A stretch of 39,082 nt of DNA from an uncultured Bacillota bacterium (GTDB lineage: Bacteria > Bacillota > Clostridia > Christensenellales > Borkfalkiaceae): the NCBI GenBank assembly GCA_949297575.1, contig CASFTB010000011.1, positions 1 to 39,082 of the forward strand, in the 5' to 3' direction. Positions 18,061 through 24,851 of the stretch are shown in pieces. The position numbers and the translations under genes are program-made. Within the stretch, counting starts at the first letter, position 1, and each line of letters starts with the position of its first letter. The notes beneath the pieces were generated by a model, which was not told the origin of the DNA, searched no databases, and saw only the letters and a program-made list of their open reading frames with translations.

Positions 18061-18636
18061 TCAGTGTTCGCCCCTGCGCGCGGCCAAAAGCCGCGTCACC
18101 TTCTTTTTGGCGCGCTGGACGGCGTTTTCGGCGCTCTTTTCGCTCTTCCCCTCCCGCGCGGCGATCTCCGCGACGGTCAGCCCCTCCATGTACAGTTTCA
18201 GCGCCGCGTACTCTGCGGAAGAGAGCTCCCGCCGCAGCAGCTGCAGAAATTCGTCTCTCTCCTCCCAGGAGATGAGCGCGCTTTCGGGGTCGTACGGGGA
18301 GACGAGCCCCTGCCCCTCCGCGTCCAGCGGGACGGAGCTGTTGAGCGGCCCGTGCTTTTTGCGGGATGCGCTCTTGACCGCGCTCATGATGCGGCGCTCG
18401 ATGCACAGGCGGGCGAAGTTCTTAAAACTCATGCCCCCCGCGCGGAAATCGGTGACGGCGGCGTACAGGCCGATCATCCCCTCCTGCGCGAGGTCTTCCG
18501 CGTCTCCCCCTTCGAGGAAATAGCTGCGCGCGACGCCGCGCGCCATATTTTTGTACCGCTCGAGCAGCGCCGCCGCCGCGGCGGCGTCTCCGCCCTGCGC
18601 GGCGAGCGCGAGGCGCTCGTCCTCCCCCGCGCTCAT
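18061..18636 (-). CDS. sigH: RNA polymerase sigma-H (SigH/Spo0H) factor
   Basis: 191 residues from ATG 18634-18636, which overlaps the rlmB stop as ATGA; in-frame codons further upstream read antisense-like Arg-rich sequence and were discarded. Region 2 contains ARSYFLEGGDAEDLAQEGMIGLY, strikingly like B. subtilis SigH; then KKHGPLNSSVPLD and a region 4 helix-turn-helix LTVAEIAAREGKSEKSAENAVQRAKKK. SigH drives the transition to sporulation and competence genes. No good ribosome site of its own, so its translation probably depends on rlmB. The context mrnC-rlmB-sigH matches Bacillus. Confidence 0.92.
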   Translation of the reverse strand: MSAGEDERLALAAQGGDAAAAAALLERYKNMARGVARSYFLEGGDAEDLAQEGMIGLYAAVTDFRAGGMSFKNFARLCIERRIMSAVKSASRKKHGPLNSSVPLDAEGQGLVSPYDPESALISWEERDEFLQLLRRELSSAEYAALKLYMEGLTVAEIAAREGKSEKSAENAVQRAKKKVTRLLAARRGEH

Positions 18637-19346
18637 CGGCGCTGCCGCACCGCTTCGTATGCGGCGATGCCCAGCGCCACGGAAGCGTTGAGCGAATTCA
18701 CCTTGCCCGAAAGAGGCAGGGAGAGGAGCTTGTCGCACTTTTTGCGGGTGAGCGCGGCGATGCCGCGGTCCTCCCCGCCCACGACGAGGGCGACGTCGCC
18801 CGTCAGGTCACAGCCGTAGATGTCCTCCCCGTCCGCTTCCAGGCCGTACACCCAAAAGCCCGCCTCTTTGAGCTTATCGATCGCGTAGTTGATGCCGGGC
18901 ACGCGCGCCACCCTGACGTGGCCCGCCGCGCCTTCGGAGATGCGCACGACGGCGCCCGTGACCTGCGCGCTCTTGTTTTTGGGGATGACGGCGCCCGCTG
19001 CGCCGCAGCACTCGGCGACGCGCAGGATGCTGCCCAGGTTGTGCACGTCCTCTATGCCGTCGCAGAGGATGACCAGCCTCTGCCCCTTTTCTCCCGCCGA
19101 GAGGATGTCTTCCAAGTCGGCGTAGGCGTATTCGGAGACGAAGGCGATGACGCCCTGGTGGCGCCCCGTCTCGCTCTCGCGGTCGAGCGCGCGCGCGTCC
19201 GCGAACTGCACGCGGATGTTCCTTTCGCGCGCCATCGCGAAGATGCGGCCCGCGCTCCCCTCCGCGCCCCGCTGCATGAGCAGTTTGTCGATCTCTCTGT
19301 CCGTTTTGAGCAGTTCGAGAACTGCGTTCCTTCCCTCTATTTTCAT
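18633..19346 (-). CDS. rlmB: 23S rRNA 2'-O-ribose methyltransferase RlmB (SpoU family)
   Basis: 237 residues. SpoU/TrmH-type knotted methyltransferases methylate a ribose in 23S rRNA (G2251 in E. coli). Substrate-binding N-domain residues 1-70, then the catalytic domain with motif 1 VHNLGSILR, motif 2 VVGGEDRGI and motif 3 LPLSGKVNSLNASVALGI. Overlaps mrnC by 4 bases (ATGA) at its start and sigH by 4 bases at its end. Confidence 0.94.
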   Translation of the reverse strand: MKIEGRNAVLELLKTDREIDKLLMQRGAEGSAGRIFAMARERNIRVQFADARALDRESETGRHQGVIAFVSEYAYADLEDILSAGEKGQRLVILCDGIEDVHNLGSILRVAECCGAAGAVIPKNKSAQVTGAVVRISEGAAGHVRVARVPGINYAIDKLKEAGFWVYGLEADGEDIYGCDLTGDVALVVGGEDRGIAALTRKKCDKLLSLPLSGKVNSLNASVALGIAAYEAVRQRR

Positions 19347-19765
19347 GCTCTGTCCTCCCCCGCCTGCCCGCGCCCTTCCTCCTCGCCGAGAAGTTCGGCG
19401 ATGCGGGCGTAGTCTCCCGCCAGATACAGGAAGCCGATGACCGCCTCGAACCCGGTGGAGATGTTGTACTCCGCGACGGTCGCGTTTTTGCTGCGCGTGG
19501 GCTTGTGCGCGTTCCTGCCGCGCAGGAACACGGCGCGCTCCTCCTCTGTGAGCAGCCCCTCCGCCGCGGCAAAACGCTTCGCCTGCCCCCTGGCGCTGAC
19601 GCGCTCGCCCGCCAGCTTTTGCAGCGTGCCCGTCTTGTAGTCGGCCGAGAAGACCAGCTCCTCCCGCACGTAGAGGGACCAGACCGCGTCTCCCACGAAG
19701 GCGAGGACGACGGCGTTCATCGCGCGGGCGCGCTCGCGCGGCATGCTCTCGTTGAAACGTATCAT
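19343..19765 (-). CDS. mrnC: Mini-ribonuclease III
   Basis: 140 residues from ATG 19763-19765. An RNase III catalytic domain without the dsRNA-binding domain; it matures 23S rRNA. Seen: LAFVGDAVWSLYVRE with the catalytic Asp region, GRNAHKPTRSKNATVAEY and the second acidic motif ISTGFEAVIGFLYLAGD. The TATAAT box lies only 6 bases upstream of this ATG, so the mRNA may begin at or next to the start codon. An internal ATG (MPRERARAM) is an alternative start, but the N-terminal length fits the family better from MIRFNES. First gene of the mrnC-rlmB-sigH(-dnaX-ybaB-recR) run. Confidence 0.9.
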   Translation of the reverse strand: MIRFNESMPRERARAMNAVVLAFVGDAVWSLYVREELVFSADYKTGTLQKLAGERVSARGQAKRFAAAEGLLTEEERAVFLRGRNAHKPTRSKNATVAEYNISTGFEAVIGFLYLAGDYARIAELLGEEEGRGQAGEDRA

Positions 19766-19771
19766 GCGGAT

Positions 19772-19800
19772 ATTATACCACAGGCCGCAAAAAAATACAA
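19772..19800 (-). promoter_or_regulatory. Promoter of the mrnC-rlmB-sigH operon, possibly leaderless
   Basis: Minus strand TTGTAT (19795-19800), 17 bases, TATAAT (19772-19777). The expected start point falls at about 19765, the first base of the mrnC ATG, and no ribosome binding site fits in between. Confidence 0.65.
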
Positions 19801-19801
19801 A

Positions 19802-19834
19802 CAAAAAGAGCGCACCGCGTGGGCACGCTTTTTT
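19802..19834 (-). terminator. Terminator-like hairpin between cwlD and mrnC
   Basis: AGCGTGC (minus strand) pairs with GTGCGCT through two G-U pairs, flanked by A6 upstream and TTTTT downstream, so it would work in both directions. It lies just before the mrnC -35 box. Confidence 0.55.
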
Positions 19835-19936
19835 CCTTCTGCCGTGCGCCTTCCGCGAACGGGCGCCGCACGCTTTTTTGTTGCCGCCGCCGGGACGGGT
19901 GCGGCCGCGCCGCACGCCGCAGGGGGCGGCGCGGCT

Positions 19937-20617
19937 TTACGCCAGGTACAGAAGCACCCCTTCGAACACGGCGCGGGCGATCTGCTCCTGATAGGCGTCC
20001 GTGAGCAGCAGCCGCTCCTCCTCCGCGTTGGAGAGAAAGCCGCATTCGACGAGCGCGGAGGGGCAGTCTGCACATTCCAGCATGAAGAAATCCCCTTTCA
20101 GCGCGGAGATCTCTCTGCCGCCGAGCAGGTTGAGGCGCGCCTGGATGCTCGCCGAGAGCGCCTTGCCCGCCTCGCTCCCCTCGCGGAAGAACACCTGCCC
20201 GCCGCGGCGGGAAGGGGCGGCGGGATAAGAATTCTGATGCACGGAGAGGACGATGTCCGGCTCTGCCTCGCGGATGATGCGGCGGCGTTCTTCCATATCG
20301 CGGCGCTTGTAGCCGCCCGTCGGCATGCCGTACAGCCCGCCCGCGTTTTTGCGGGTGAGCACGACGCGGAAGCCCGCGCCCGCAAACAGTTTTTCGAGCT
20401 TTTGCACGATCTTGAGGTTGACGTCGCTCTCTTTTTCGCCCGTGGTGCCGCCGAGGACGCCCGGATCCACGCCGCCGTGGCCGGCGTCGAGCACGATGCG
20501 GGGCGCGTCTGCGGGGACGGACGCGGCGCTCGCGGCAGACAGGGCGAAGCTGCCCGCGACGAGCAGCGCGAGGGAGAGCGCGACGGCGAGGAGCGTTCCC
20601 CGTTTCAGCATGAACAT
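19937..20617 (-). CDS. cwlD: N-acetylmuramoyl-L-alanine amidase, CwlD-like
   Basis: 226 residues. Amidase_3 enzymes cleave the bond between muramic acid and the stem peptide; CwlD makes muramic-delta-lactam in spore cortex. N-terminal signal segment (about 5-32, ending ASAAS), then zinc ligands and catalytic positions in LDAGHGGVDPG, EKESDVNL, SVHQNS and ALVECGFLSN. Length (B. subtilis CwlD about 237) and absence of a binding domain favour CwlD over vegetative amidases. The start could also be the ATG two codons later; neither has a clear ribosome site. It lies next to the sigH cluster. Confidence 0.85.
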   Translation of the reverse strand: MFMLKRGTLLAVALSLALLVAGSFALSAASAASVPADAPRIVLDAGHGGVDPGVLGGTTGEKESDVNLKIVQKLEKLFAGAGFRVVLTRKNAGGLYGMPTGGYKRRDMEERRRIIREAEPDIVLSVHQNSYPAAPSRRGGQVFFREGSEAGKALSASIQARLNLLGGREISALKGDFFMLECADCPSALVECGFLSNAEEERLLLTDAYQEQIARAVFEGVLLYLA

Positions 20618-20699
20618 ACGCTATTTGTATGCGGCGGAGGAGAAGATCATGCCCCGCATTCAAAAAACGGCCCCGCCCTTCTCTCTGCCGGAACGCGAA

Positions 20700-20727
20700 G
20701 CTCCCCGCACGGCGGGGTGCGGGGAGC
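20700..20727 (-). terminator. Terminator after the hydrogenase-like gene
   Basis: Perfect 11-bp stem GCTCCCCGCAC/GTGCGGGGAGC with a 6-base loop; it is followed by TTCGCG rather than a U run, with a TTTTTT about 40 bases further on. Confidence 0.65.
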
Positions 20728-20771
20728 GGGCCCGGCCTGTACGGGCATGCGGGCAGGACGGGAGCCTGCCG

Positions 20772-22283
20772 TCAATCCAGCTGTATTTCCGCCAGCTCTT
20801 TGGGCGGGATCTGCCGGGCAGAATCTTCCACCGTCTTTTTGACGAGCGCGGAAGCCTTATTGATCTGGATGTTCGTGCCGGCGCCCGCGACGCAGCCGCC
20901 CGGGCAGCCCATGCCCTCGATGAGCGCGCCGTTGAGCTTGCCCATCTTGGCGAGCAGGAGGATCTTGCGGCAATCTTCCAGCCCCTCGACGTGGCGGATA
21001 TCCAGCTTCACGCCGGGGTAATAGGCCTCGATGCACTTTTCGATGGCGCCCGCGACGCCGCCTGCGACGGCATAGCCGCGCCCGGCGCCCGTGGCGTCGT
21101 TCATCTCCGCCGTCTTGTCGAAGGAGGCGAAGTCGATGCCCTTCGCCTCGAAGATGGCGGAGAGCTCTTCGAAGGTGATGACGAAGTCTACGTCGCTGCG
21201 TACGGCGCGGCGGGAGGCCTCCAGCTTCTTTGCCGCGCACGGCCCGATGAACACGACGCGGTAGTCGGGGTACTTCTTTTTGATGGTGCGCGCGGTGGCG
21301 ACCATGGGCGTGAGCGTGTTGGAGATCTTATCCGCCGATTCGGGGAAATAGTGGCGGATGAGCATCGCCCAGGCGGGGCAGCAGGAGGTGAGCATGAAGG
21401 ACTGCTCGCCCGTGGCGACGCGCTCGGCGTAGTGCTCCGCCTCCGTCGCCGCGCCCATGTCTGCGCCGAGGGCGACCTCGTACACGTCTGCGAAGCCCAG
21501 CTCGAGCAGGGCGGCCTTGAGTTTGCCGGGGGTCGCCTTGTCTCCGAACTGCCCGAGATAGGAGGGGGCGACTTCGGCGATGATCTTGTCTCCGCGGCGC
21601 AGGGCGCGGATGAGCTGGAAGAACTGCGACTTATCGGCAATGGCGCCGAAGGGGCAGTTGACCATGCACATGCCGCAGGAGACGCATTTGTCGGGGTCGA
21701 TCTTCGCCCTGCCGAGCTCGTCTGAGCCGATGGCCTTGACCCCGCACGCCTCCGCACAGGGGCGGGTGCGGTGGGCGATGGCGTCGTACGGGCATACGCT
21801 CTTGCATTTGCCGCACTTGATGCACTTGCCCTCGTCGATGACCGCCCTGCCGTTTTGGATGGAGATGCACTGCTTCGGACAGACCGCCGTGCAGGGGTGC
21901 GCGACGCAGCCGCGGCAGTTGTCCGTGACCTTGTACGAATTGGTCGGGCACGCCGCGCATGCCGAAGGGATGACCTGCATCAGCGGCGGCTCGTAGTACT
22001 TATCCGCGATGTCGCTGCCGCGCAGGCCGCTGGTGACGTGCACGGGCGCGTCCTCCGGGCGCAAAGAAAGACCCATGGCGAGGCGCACGCGCTCGGAGCA
22101 GATGGCGCGCTCCCGCCAGATGCTCTCGCGGTAGAGCGGCTTGTCCCCCGGGGTGATCTTGTAGGGGATGGCCTCGATATCGTCTTTGATGGTCTCGCGG
22201 CTGCTCTCGTACGCGACGCGCGCGAGCTCGACGAATACCTGCCTGCGCAAAAGTTTTAAGGGTGTGAGGAGCCCTCTTTCCAT
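20772..22283 (-). CDS. [FeFe]-hydrogenase-like iron-sulfur protein, non-prototypical group
   Basis: 503 residues from ATG 22281-22283, which has GGAGG 6 bases upstream; the open frame extends 447 bases upstream but across the promoter. Residues 1-110 match no domain I know. About 110-210 has a Cys-rich stretch with two clear ferredoxin motifs, CIKCGKCKSVCP and CVSCGMCMVNCP, plus further Cys that may hold one more cluster. The H-cluster domain follows with L1 TSCCPAW (about 300), L2 GPCAAKK (about 345; prototypes have Met-Pro-Cys) and L3 EGMGCPGGC (about 453). All four cluster Cys are there, so it could be a hydrogenase of the less studied groups or a sensor. No HydE/F/G genes are nearby. Confidence 0.85.
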   Translation of the reverse strand: MERGLLTPLKLLRRQVFVELARVAYESSRETIKDDIEAIPYKITPGDKPLYRESIWRERAICSERVRLAMGLSLRPEDAPVHVTSGLRGSDIADKYYEPPLMQVIPSACAACPTNSYKVTDNCRGCVAHPCTAVCPKQCISIQNGRAVIDEGKCIKCGKCKSVCPYDAIAHRTRPCAEACGVKAIGSDELGRAKIDPDKCVSCGMCMVNCPFGAIADKSQFFQLIRALRRGDKIIAEVAPSYLGQFGDKATPGKLKAALLELGFADVYEVALGADMGAATEAEHYAERVATGEQSFMLTSCCPAWAMLIRHYFPESADKISNTLTPMVATARTIKKKYPDYRVVFIGPCAAKKLEASRRAVRSDVDFVITFEELSAIFEAKGIDFASFDKTAEMNDATGAGRGYAVAGGVAGAIEKCIEAYYPGVKLDIRHVEGLEDCRKILLLAKMGKLNGALIEGMGCPGGCVAGAGTNIQINKASALVKKTVEDSARQIPPKELAEIQLD

Positions 22284-22325
22284 AATGACCTCCGATAAAA
22301 CCGTTCTCTCTGTATCTGCGCCTCT

Positions 22326-22354
22326 ATTATACGGCATTGCGGGGGCGATGTCAA
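22326..22354 (-). promoter_or_regulatory. Promoter of the hydrogenase-like gene
   Basis: Minus strand TTGACA (22349-22354), 17 bases, TATAAT (22326-22331): full consensus. Leader about 35 bases. Confidence 0.93.
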
Positions 22355-22380
22355 ACGCTATCGCAGCGCGAAAGGGCGCG

Positions 22381-22403
22381 AAAAAGGGAGGCATTCGCCT
22401 CCC
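22381..22403 (-). terminator. Terminator after malQ
   Basis: GGGAGGC-GAAT-GCCTCCC followed by TTTTTCG on the minus strand, 20 bases after the malQ stop. Confidence 0.92.
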
Positions 22404-22423
22404 CTCCCTGTGTTTTGTGCGGT

Positions 22424-23938
22424 CTACTCCCCTTCTGCCAGCCGTCCGAAACGGGCGAGAAGGGCGCGGCACTCCCCCGCGACCTTTTCGGAGGGCAGCG
22501 CCCGGAGGCGGAAGCGCCAGTTGCCCGAGGGGGTGGCGGGCACGTTCATGCGCGCCTCTCCGCCCAGCAGCAGGATGTCCTGCACGGGCAGAACGCACAG
22601 CCGCGAGCGAACGGACAGGGCGAGCGCGCGCACCGCGGCGGCGGCGCTCTTGGGGGAAGAGAGCCGCGCGGGGATGCCCGCCTCCTTCAGGTACGGCCTG
22701 ACGATGCGCGCAAAATTTTCGTATTCCCATGCGGGCATGGCGGAGAAAAAGCCGACGAGGGTGTCGTTGTCGTGCGTGCCCGTGTAGCAGACGGAATTTT
22801 CCCCGATGTTGGGGGGCAGATACGGGTTTTCAGGGCTGCCGTCAAAGGCGAACTGCATGATCTTCATGCCGGGGAAGCCCGTCCTGCGCATGAGGCGGTA
22901 GACGCCCGCGTCCAACACGCCGAGGTCCTCGGCGATGAAATCGAGCGCGCCCAGCTTTTCGCGCACGGCGGCAAAGAGCTTTTCGCCCGGGCCCCTGCGC
23001 CAGCGGCCGTCCATCGCCGTCTCCGCAGAGGCGTCTATCTCGAAATAGCGGTCGAAGCCGCGGAAGTGATCGATGCGCACGGCGTCGTACAGCGCGAAGG
23101 CGCGGCGGATGCGCTCGATCCACCAGGAAAAGCCCTCCGCTTCGTGCACCTTCCAATCGTACACGGGGTTGCCCCAAAGCTGCCCCGTAGCCGAAAAGTA
23201 ATCGGGCGGCACGCCCGCGACCTTTTTGCGGGAGAGGTTTTTGTTGAGCTTGAACAGGCGCGGAGCCGCCCACACGTCTACGGAATCGTACGCCATGTAC
23301 AGGGGGATATCCCCCACGATGCGGATGCCCAGCCCGTTGACGTATTCTTTGAGCGCCCTCCACTGCCGCATGAATTCGTACTGCACGAACAGGTGGAAGC
23401 GCACTTCCTCCTCGTTTTCGCGGCGGAAGGCGGCAAGCTGTGCGGGGTCGCGCAGGCGGATGCCCTTGGGCCAGCGGAAAAATCCCTCGCCGTACTTCTC
23501 GCCCGCCGCCATGAAGAGAGCATAATCCTCGAACGCACCCGCCGCGCAGAAGGCGGCAAAGTCCGCCGAAGATGTATCGAAGCGGGAGAATGCCCTGCGC
23601 AGCATGGGGATGCGGGTGCGGCGCAGGAAGTCGAAATCGGCATCGCCCGCGGGCGCGCGCAGCTCTTTCAGCTCGCCGGAGCGAAGCAGGCCTTCCGCGG
23701 CGAGGATGTCCGGATCGATGAGATAGGGGTTGCCGGACGCGCCGTACACGGACTGATAGGGAGAATCGCCGAAGCCCGTCTGCACGAGGGGCAGAACCTG
23801 CCAGCAGGAAAACCCCGCCTCTTTGAGAAAATCGGCGAAGCGGCGCGCCTCTTCGCCCATCGTGCCGATGCCGTATTTGCCGGGCAGGGAGCTGACGTGC
23901 AGCAGCGCCCCCGCCGTTCGCCTTTCAAACAGTTGCAT
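22424..23938 (-). CDS. malQ: 4-alpha-glucanotransferase (amylomaltase, GH77)
   Basis: 504 residues, typical length. The enzyme disproportionates alpha-1,4-glucans in the cytoplasm and serves maltose or glycogen metabolism. Seen: N-terminal RRTAGALLHVSSLPGKYGIG, WQVLPL and SPYQSVYGASGNPYLID, then VRIDHFRGF with the nucleophile Asp, IAEDLG with the acid/base Glu, and GTHDNDT with the third catalytic Asp. It is transcribed alone from its own promoter; GGGGGTATCC is the only ribosome-site-like sequence before the ATG. No other glycogen or maltose genes are adjacent. Confidence 0.95.
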   Translation of the reverse strand: MQLFERRTAGALLHVSSLPGKYGIGTMGEEARRFADFLKEAGFSCWQVLPLVQTGFGDSPYQSVYGASGNPYLIDPDILAAEGLLRSGELKELRAPAGDADFDFLRRTRIPMLRRAFSRFDTSSADFAAFCAAGAFEDYALFMAAGEKYGEGFFRWPKGIRLRDPAQLAAFRRENEEEVRFHLFVQYEFMRQWRALKEYVNGLGIRIVGDIPLYMAYDSVDVWAAPRLFKLNKNLSRKKVAGVPPDYFSATGQLWGNPVYDWKVHEAEGFSWWIERIRRAFALYDAVRIDHFRGFDRYFEIDASAETAMDGRWRRGPGEKLFAAVREKLGALDFIAEDLGVLDAGVYRLMRRTGFPGMKIMQFAFDGSPENPYLPPNIGENSVCYTGTHDNDTLVGFFSAMPAWEYENFARIVRPYLKEAGIPARLSSPKSAAAAVRALALSVRSRLCVLPVQDILLLGGEARMNVPATPSGNWRFRLRALPSEKVAGECRALLARFGRLAEGE

Positions 23939-24010
23939 GACCGGATACCCCCGCGGGGCAGAAATTTTCCGCGCCGCCCTGCCGCGGCGTGCGGAATGCC
24001 TTACCCTTCT

Positions 24011-24038
24011 ATTTTATCACAAATCGCCGCATTTTCAA
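24011..24038 (-). promoter_or_regulatory. Promoter of malQ
   Basis: Minus strand TTGAAA (24033-24038), 16 bases, TAAAAT (24011-24016). Confidence 0.75.
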
Positions 24039-24108
24039 TCATTTTGCGAAAATAGGCGAAAAAAAGATAAAATTTTCCGCCGCGGGCGCGTGAGGGGCGG
24101 AAAAATGC

Positions 24109-24136
24109 TTGCCCGAAGGCGGGCGGGCGCGGTATA
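24109..24136 (+). promoter_or_regulatory. Promoter of the plus-strand membrane gene
   Basis: TTGCCC (24109-24114), 16 bases, TATAAT (24131-24136). The -35 is weak, the -10 perfect. The ribosome site GGAGG follows 15 bases later. Confidence 0.65.
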
Positions 24137-24161
24137 ATCGTAGAAAAAAGGAGGGACAGCC

Positions 24162-24617
24162 ATGCTCGTACACATCGCGCACGACAAGAACTGCAAGGGG
24201 CGATTCGACGTGTATTGCGGCAAAAAAAGGCTCAGAAGCGGAGAGGAATACGACCTGCCCGCCGCCTTCGAGCTGACCTTTGCCGAATACAACCCCGCCG
24301 CGGGAAAGGCGTGGTTCCTGCGCGTGTTCCTCGCCTTCCTCGCGGGGATCGTGCGCGCATCCTTCGACGATTTTTCCGCCATACGATGCAGCCAAAAGCG
24401 CACCGAAGTGCGCATCGAAGGCGCGCAGGAAGAGCTGGAGATCCGCTTTTTTGAGGGCGGGCGGTACGAGGTGAAGGGCGCGAAGGTGACAGAGCTTTCC
24501 TCCGGGGAAGTGCCCCTGCCAAAGGTGAAGCGGCGCATCTTCGTGTATAAGGCGGCGGTGACCGCCCTGCTGCTGGCGGCGCTCGGCGGCTTTATCGCGC
24601 TCATCTTTTTGCTCTGA
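24162..24617 (+). CDS. Small membrane-anchored protein of unknown function
   Basis: 151 residues and the only plus-strand gene in the window. AAAAGGAGG lies 7 bases before the ATG. Residues 1-48 look like a small beta domain (KNCKGRFDVYCGKKRLRSGE). About 50-66 is moderately hydrophobic, 70-118 again beta-like with GGRYEVKGAKVTELSSG, and 128-151 is a clear membrane helix at the extreme C-terminus followed by no tail. It would be tail-anchored with the rest in the cytoplasm. I do not recognise the family. It diverges from malQ and converges on the Hint-protein operon. Confidence 0.8.
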   Translation: MLVHIAHDKNCKGRFDVYCGKKRLRSGEEYDLPAAFELTFAEYNPAAGKAWFLRVFLAFLAGIVRASFDDFSAIRCSQKRTEVRIEGAQEELEIRFFEGGRYEVKGAKVTELSSGEVPLPKVKRRIFVYKAAVTALLLAALGGFIALIFLL

Positions 24618-24740
24618 GCCCGCTCGTCGGCGCAAGGCAATTTTCGCAAGCGGCGCGCAGAAAGCGCGCCGCTTCGCTCTGTTGCCTGCGCCTCCTCTTC
24701 CCGAAAAGTTCTTCGATACTTTTCGGGAGGATATAGGGTC
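24618..24740 (+). repeat. Structured repeat R2, copy c (short), after the plus-strand gene
   Basis: Directly after the stop codon. It contains an 11-bp perfect stem AAGCGGCGCGC/GCGCGCCGCTT (24648-24674), then CCTCCTCTTCCC running into a 10-bp perfect stem CCCGAAAAGT/ACTTTTCGGG (24700-24727). The CCTC-CTCTTCCC box, the TTCG in the loop and the TTTTCGGGA end match copies a and b in the same sense relative to the upstream gene. Confidence 0.6.
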
Positions 24741-24760
24741 TGCCCTTATGAAACTCCCCT

Positions 24761-24789
24761 GCCCTGCGGAGAAGCCGCAGGGCCTTTTT
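24761..24789 (+). terminator. Terminator of the plus-strand gene
   Basis: GCCCTGCGG/CCGCAGGGC, 9-bp stem, loop AGAAG, followed by CTTTTTG. Confidence 0.92.
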
Positions 24790-24800
24790 GCTGCCACAGA

Positions 24801-24829
24801 GAGGGGGCGGCGCATTGCGCCGCCCCCTC
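24801..24829 (-). terminator. Terminator-like hairpin at the end of the GTPase/Hint operon
   Basis: 13-bp perfect stem GAGGGGGCGGCGC/GCGCCGCCCCCTC with a 3-base loop, 22 bases after the stop codon. No U run follows on the minus strand. Confidence 0.6.
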
Positions 24830-24851
24830 AGGTTGTCCTCTGACAGTTATT

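Noticed and set aside
15208..18819. Plus-strand open frame of 1203 codons across recR, ybaB, dnaX and sigH
   Set aside because: Same cause: an antisense shadow with no recognisable motif and no ribosome site. The sense genes are certain.
20772..22730. Longer version of the hydrogenase-like protein (652 residues)
   Set aside because: The extra 149 codons run back across a consensus promoter and the malQ terminator and encode Arg/Ala-rich sequence. The ATG at 22281-22283 has a perfect GGAGG.
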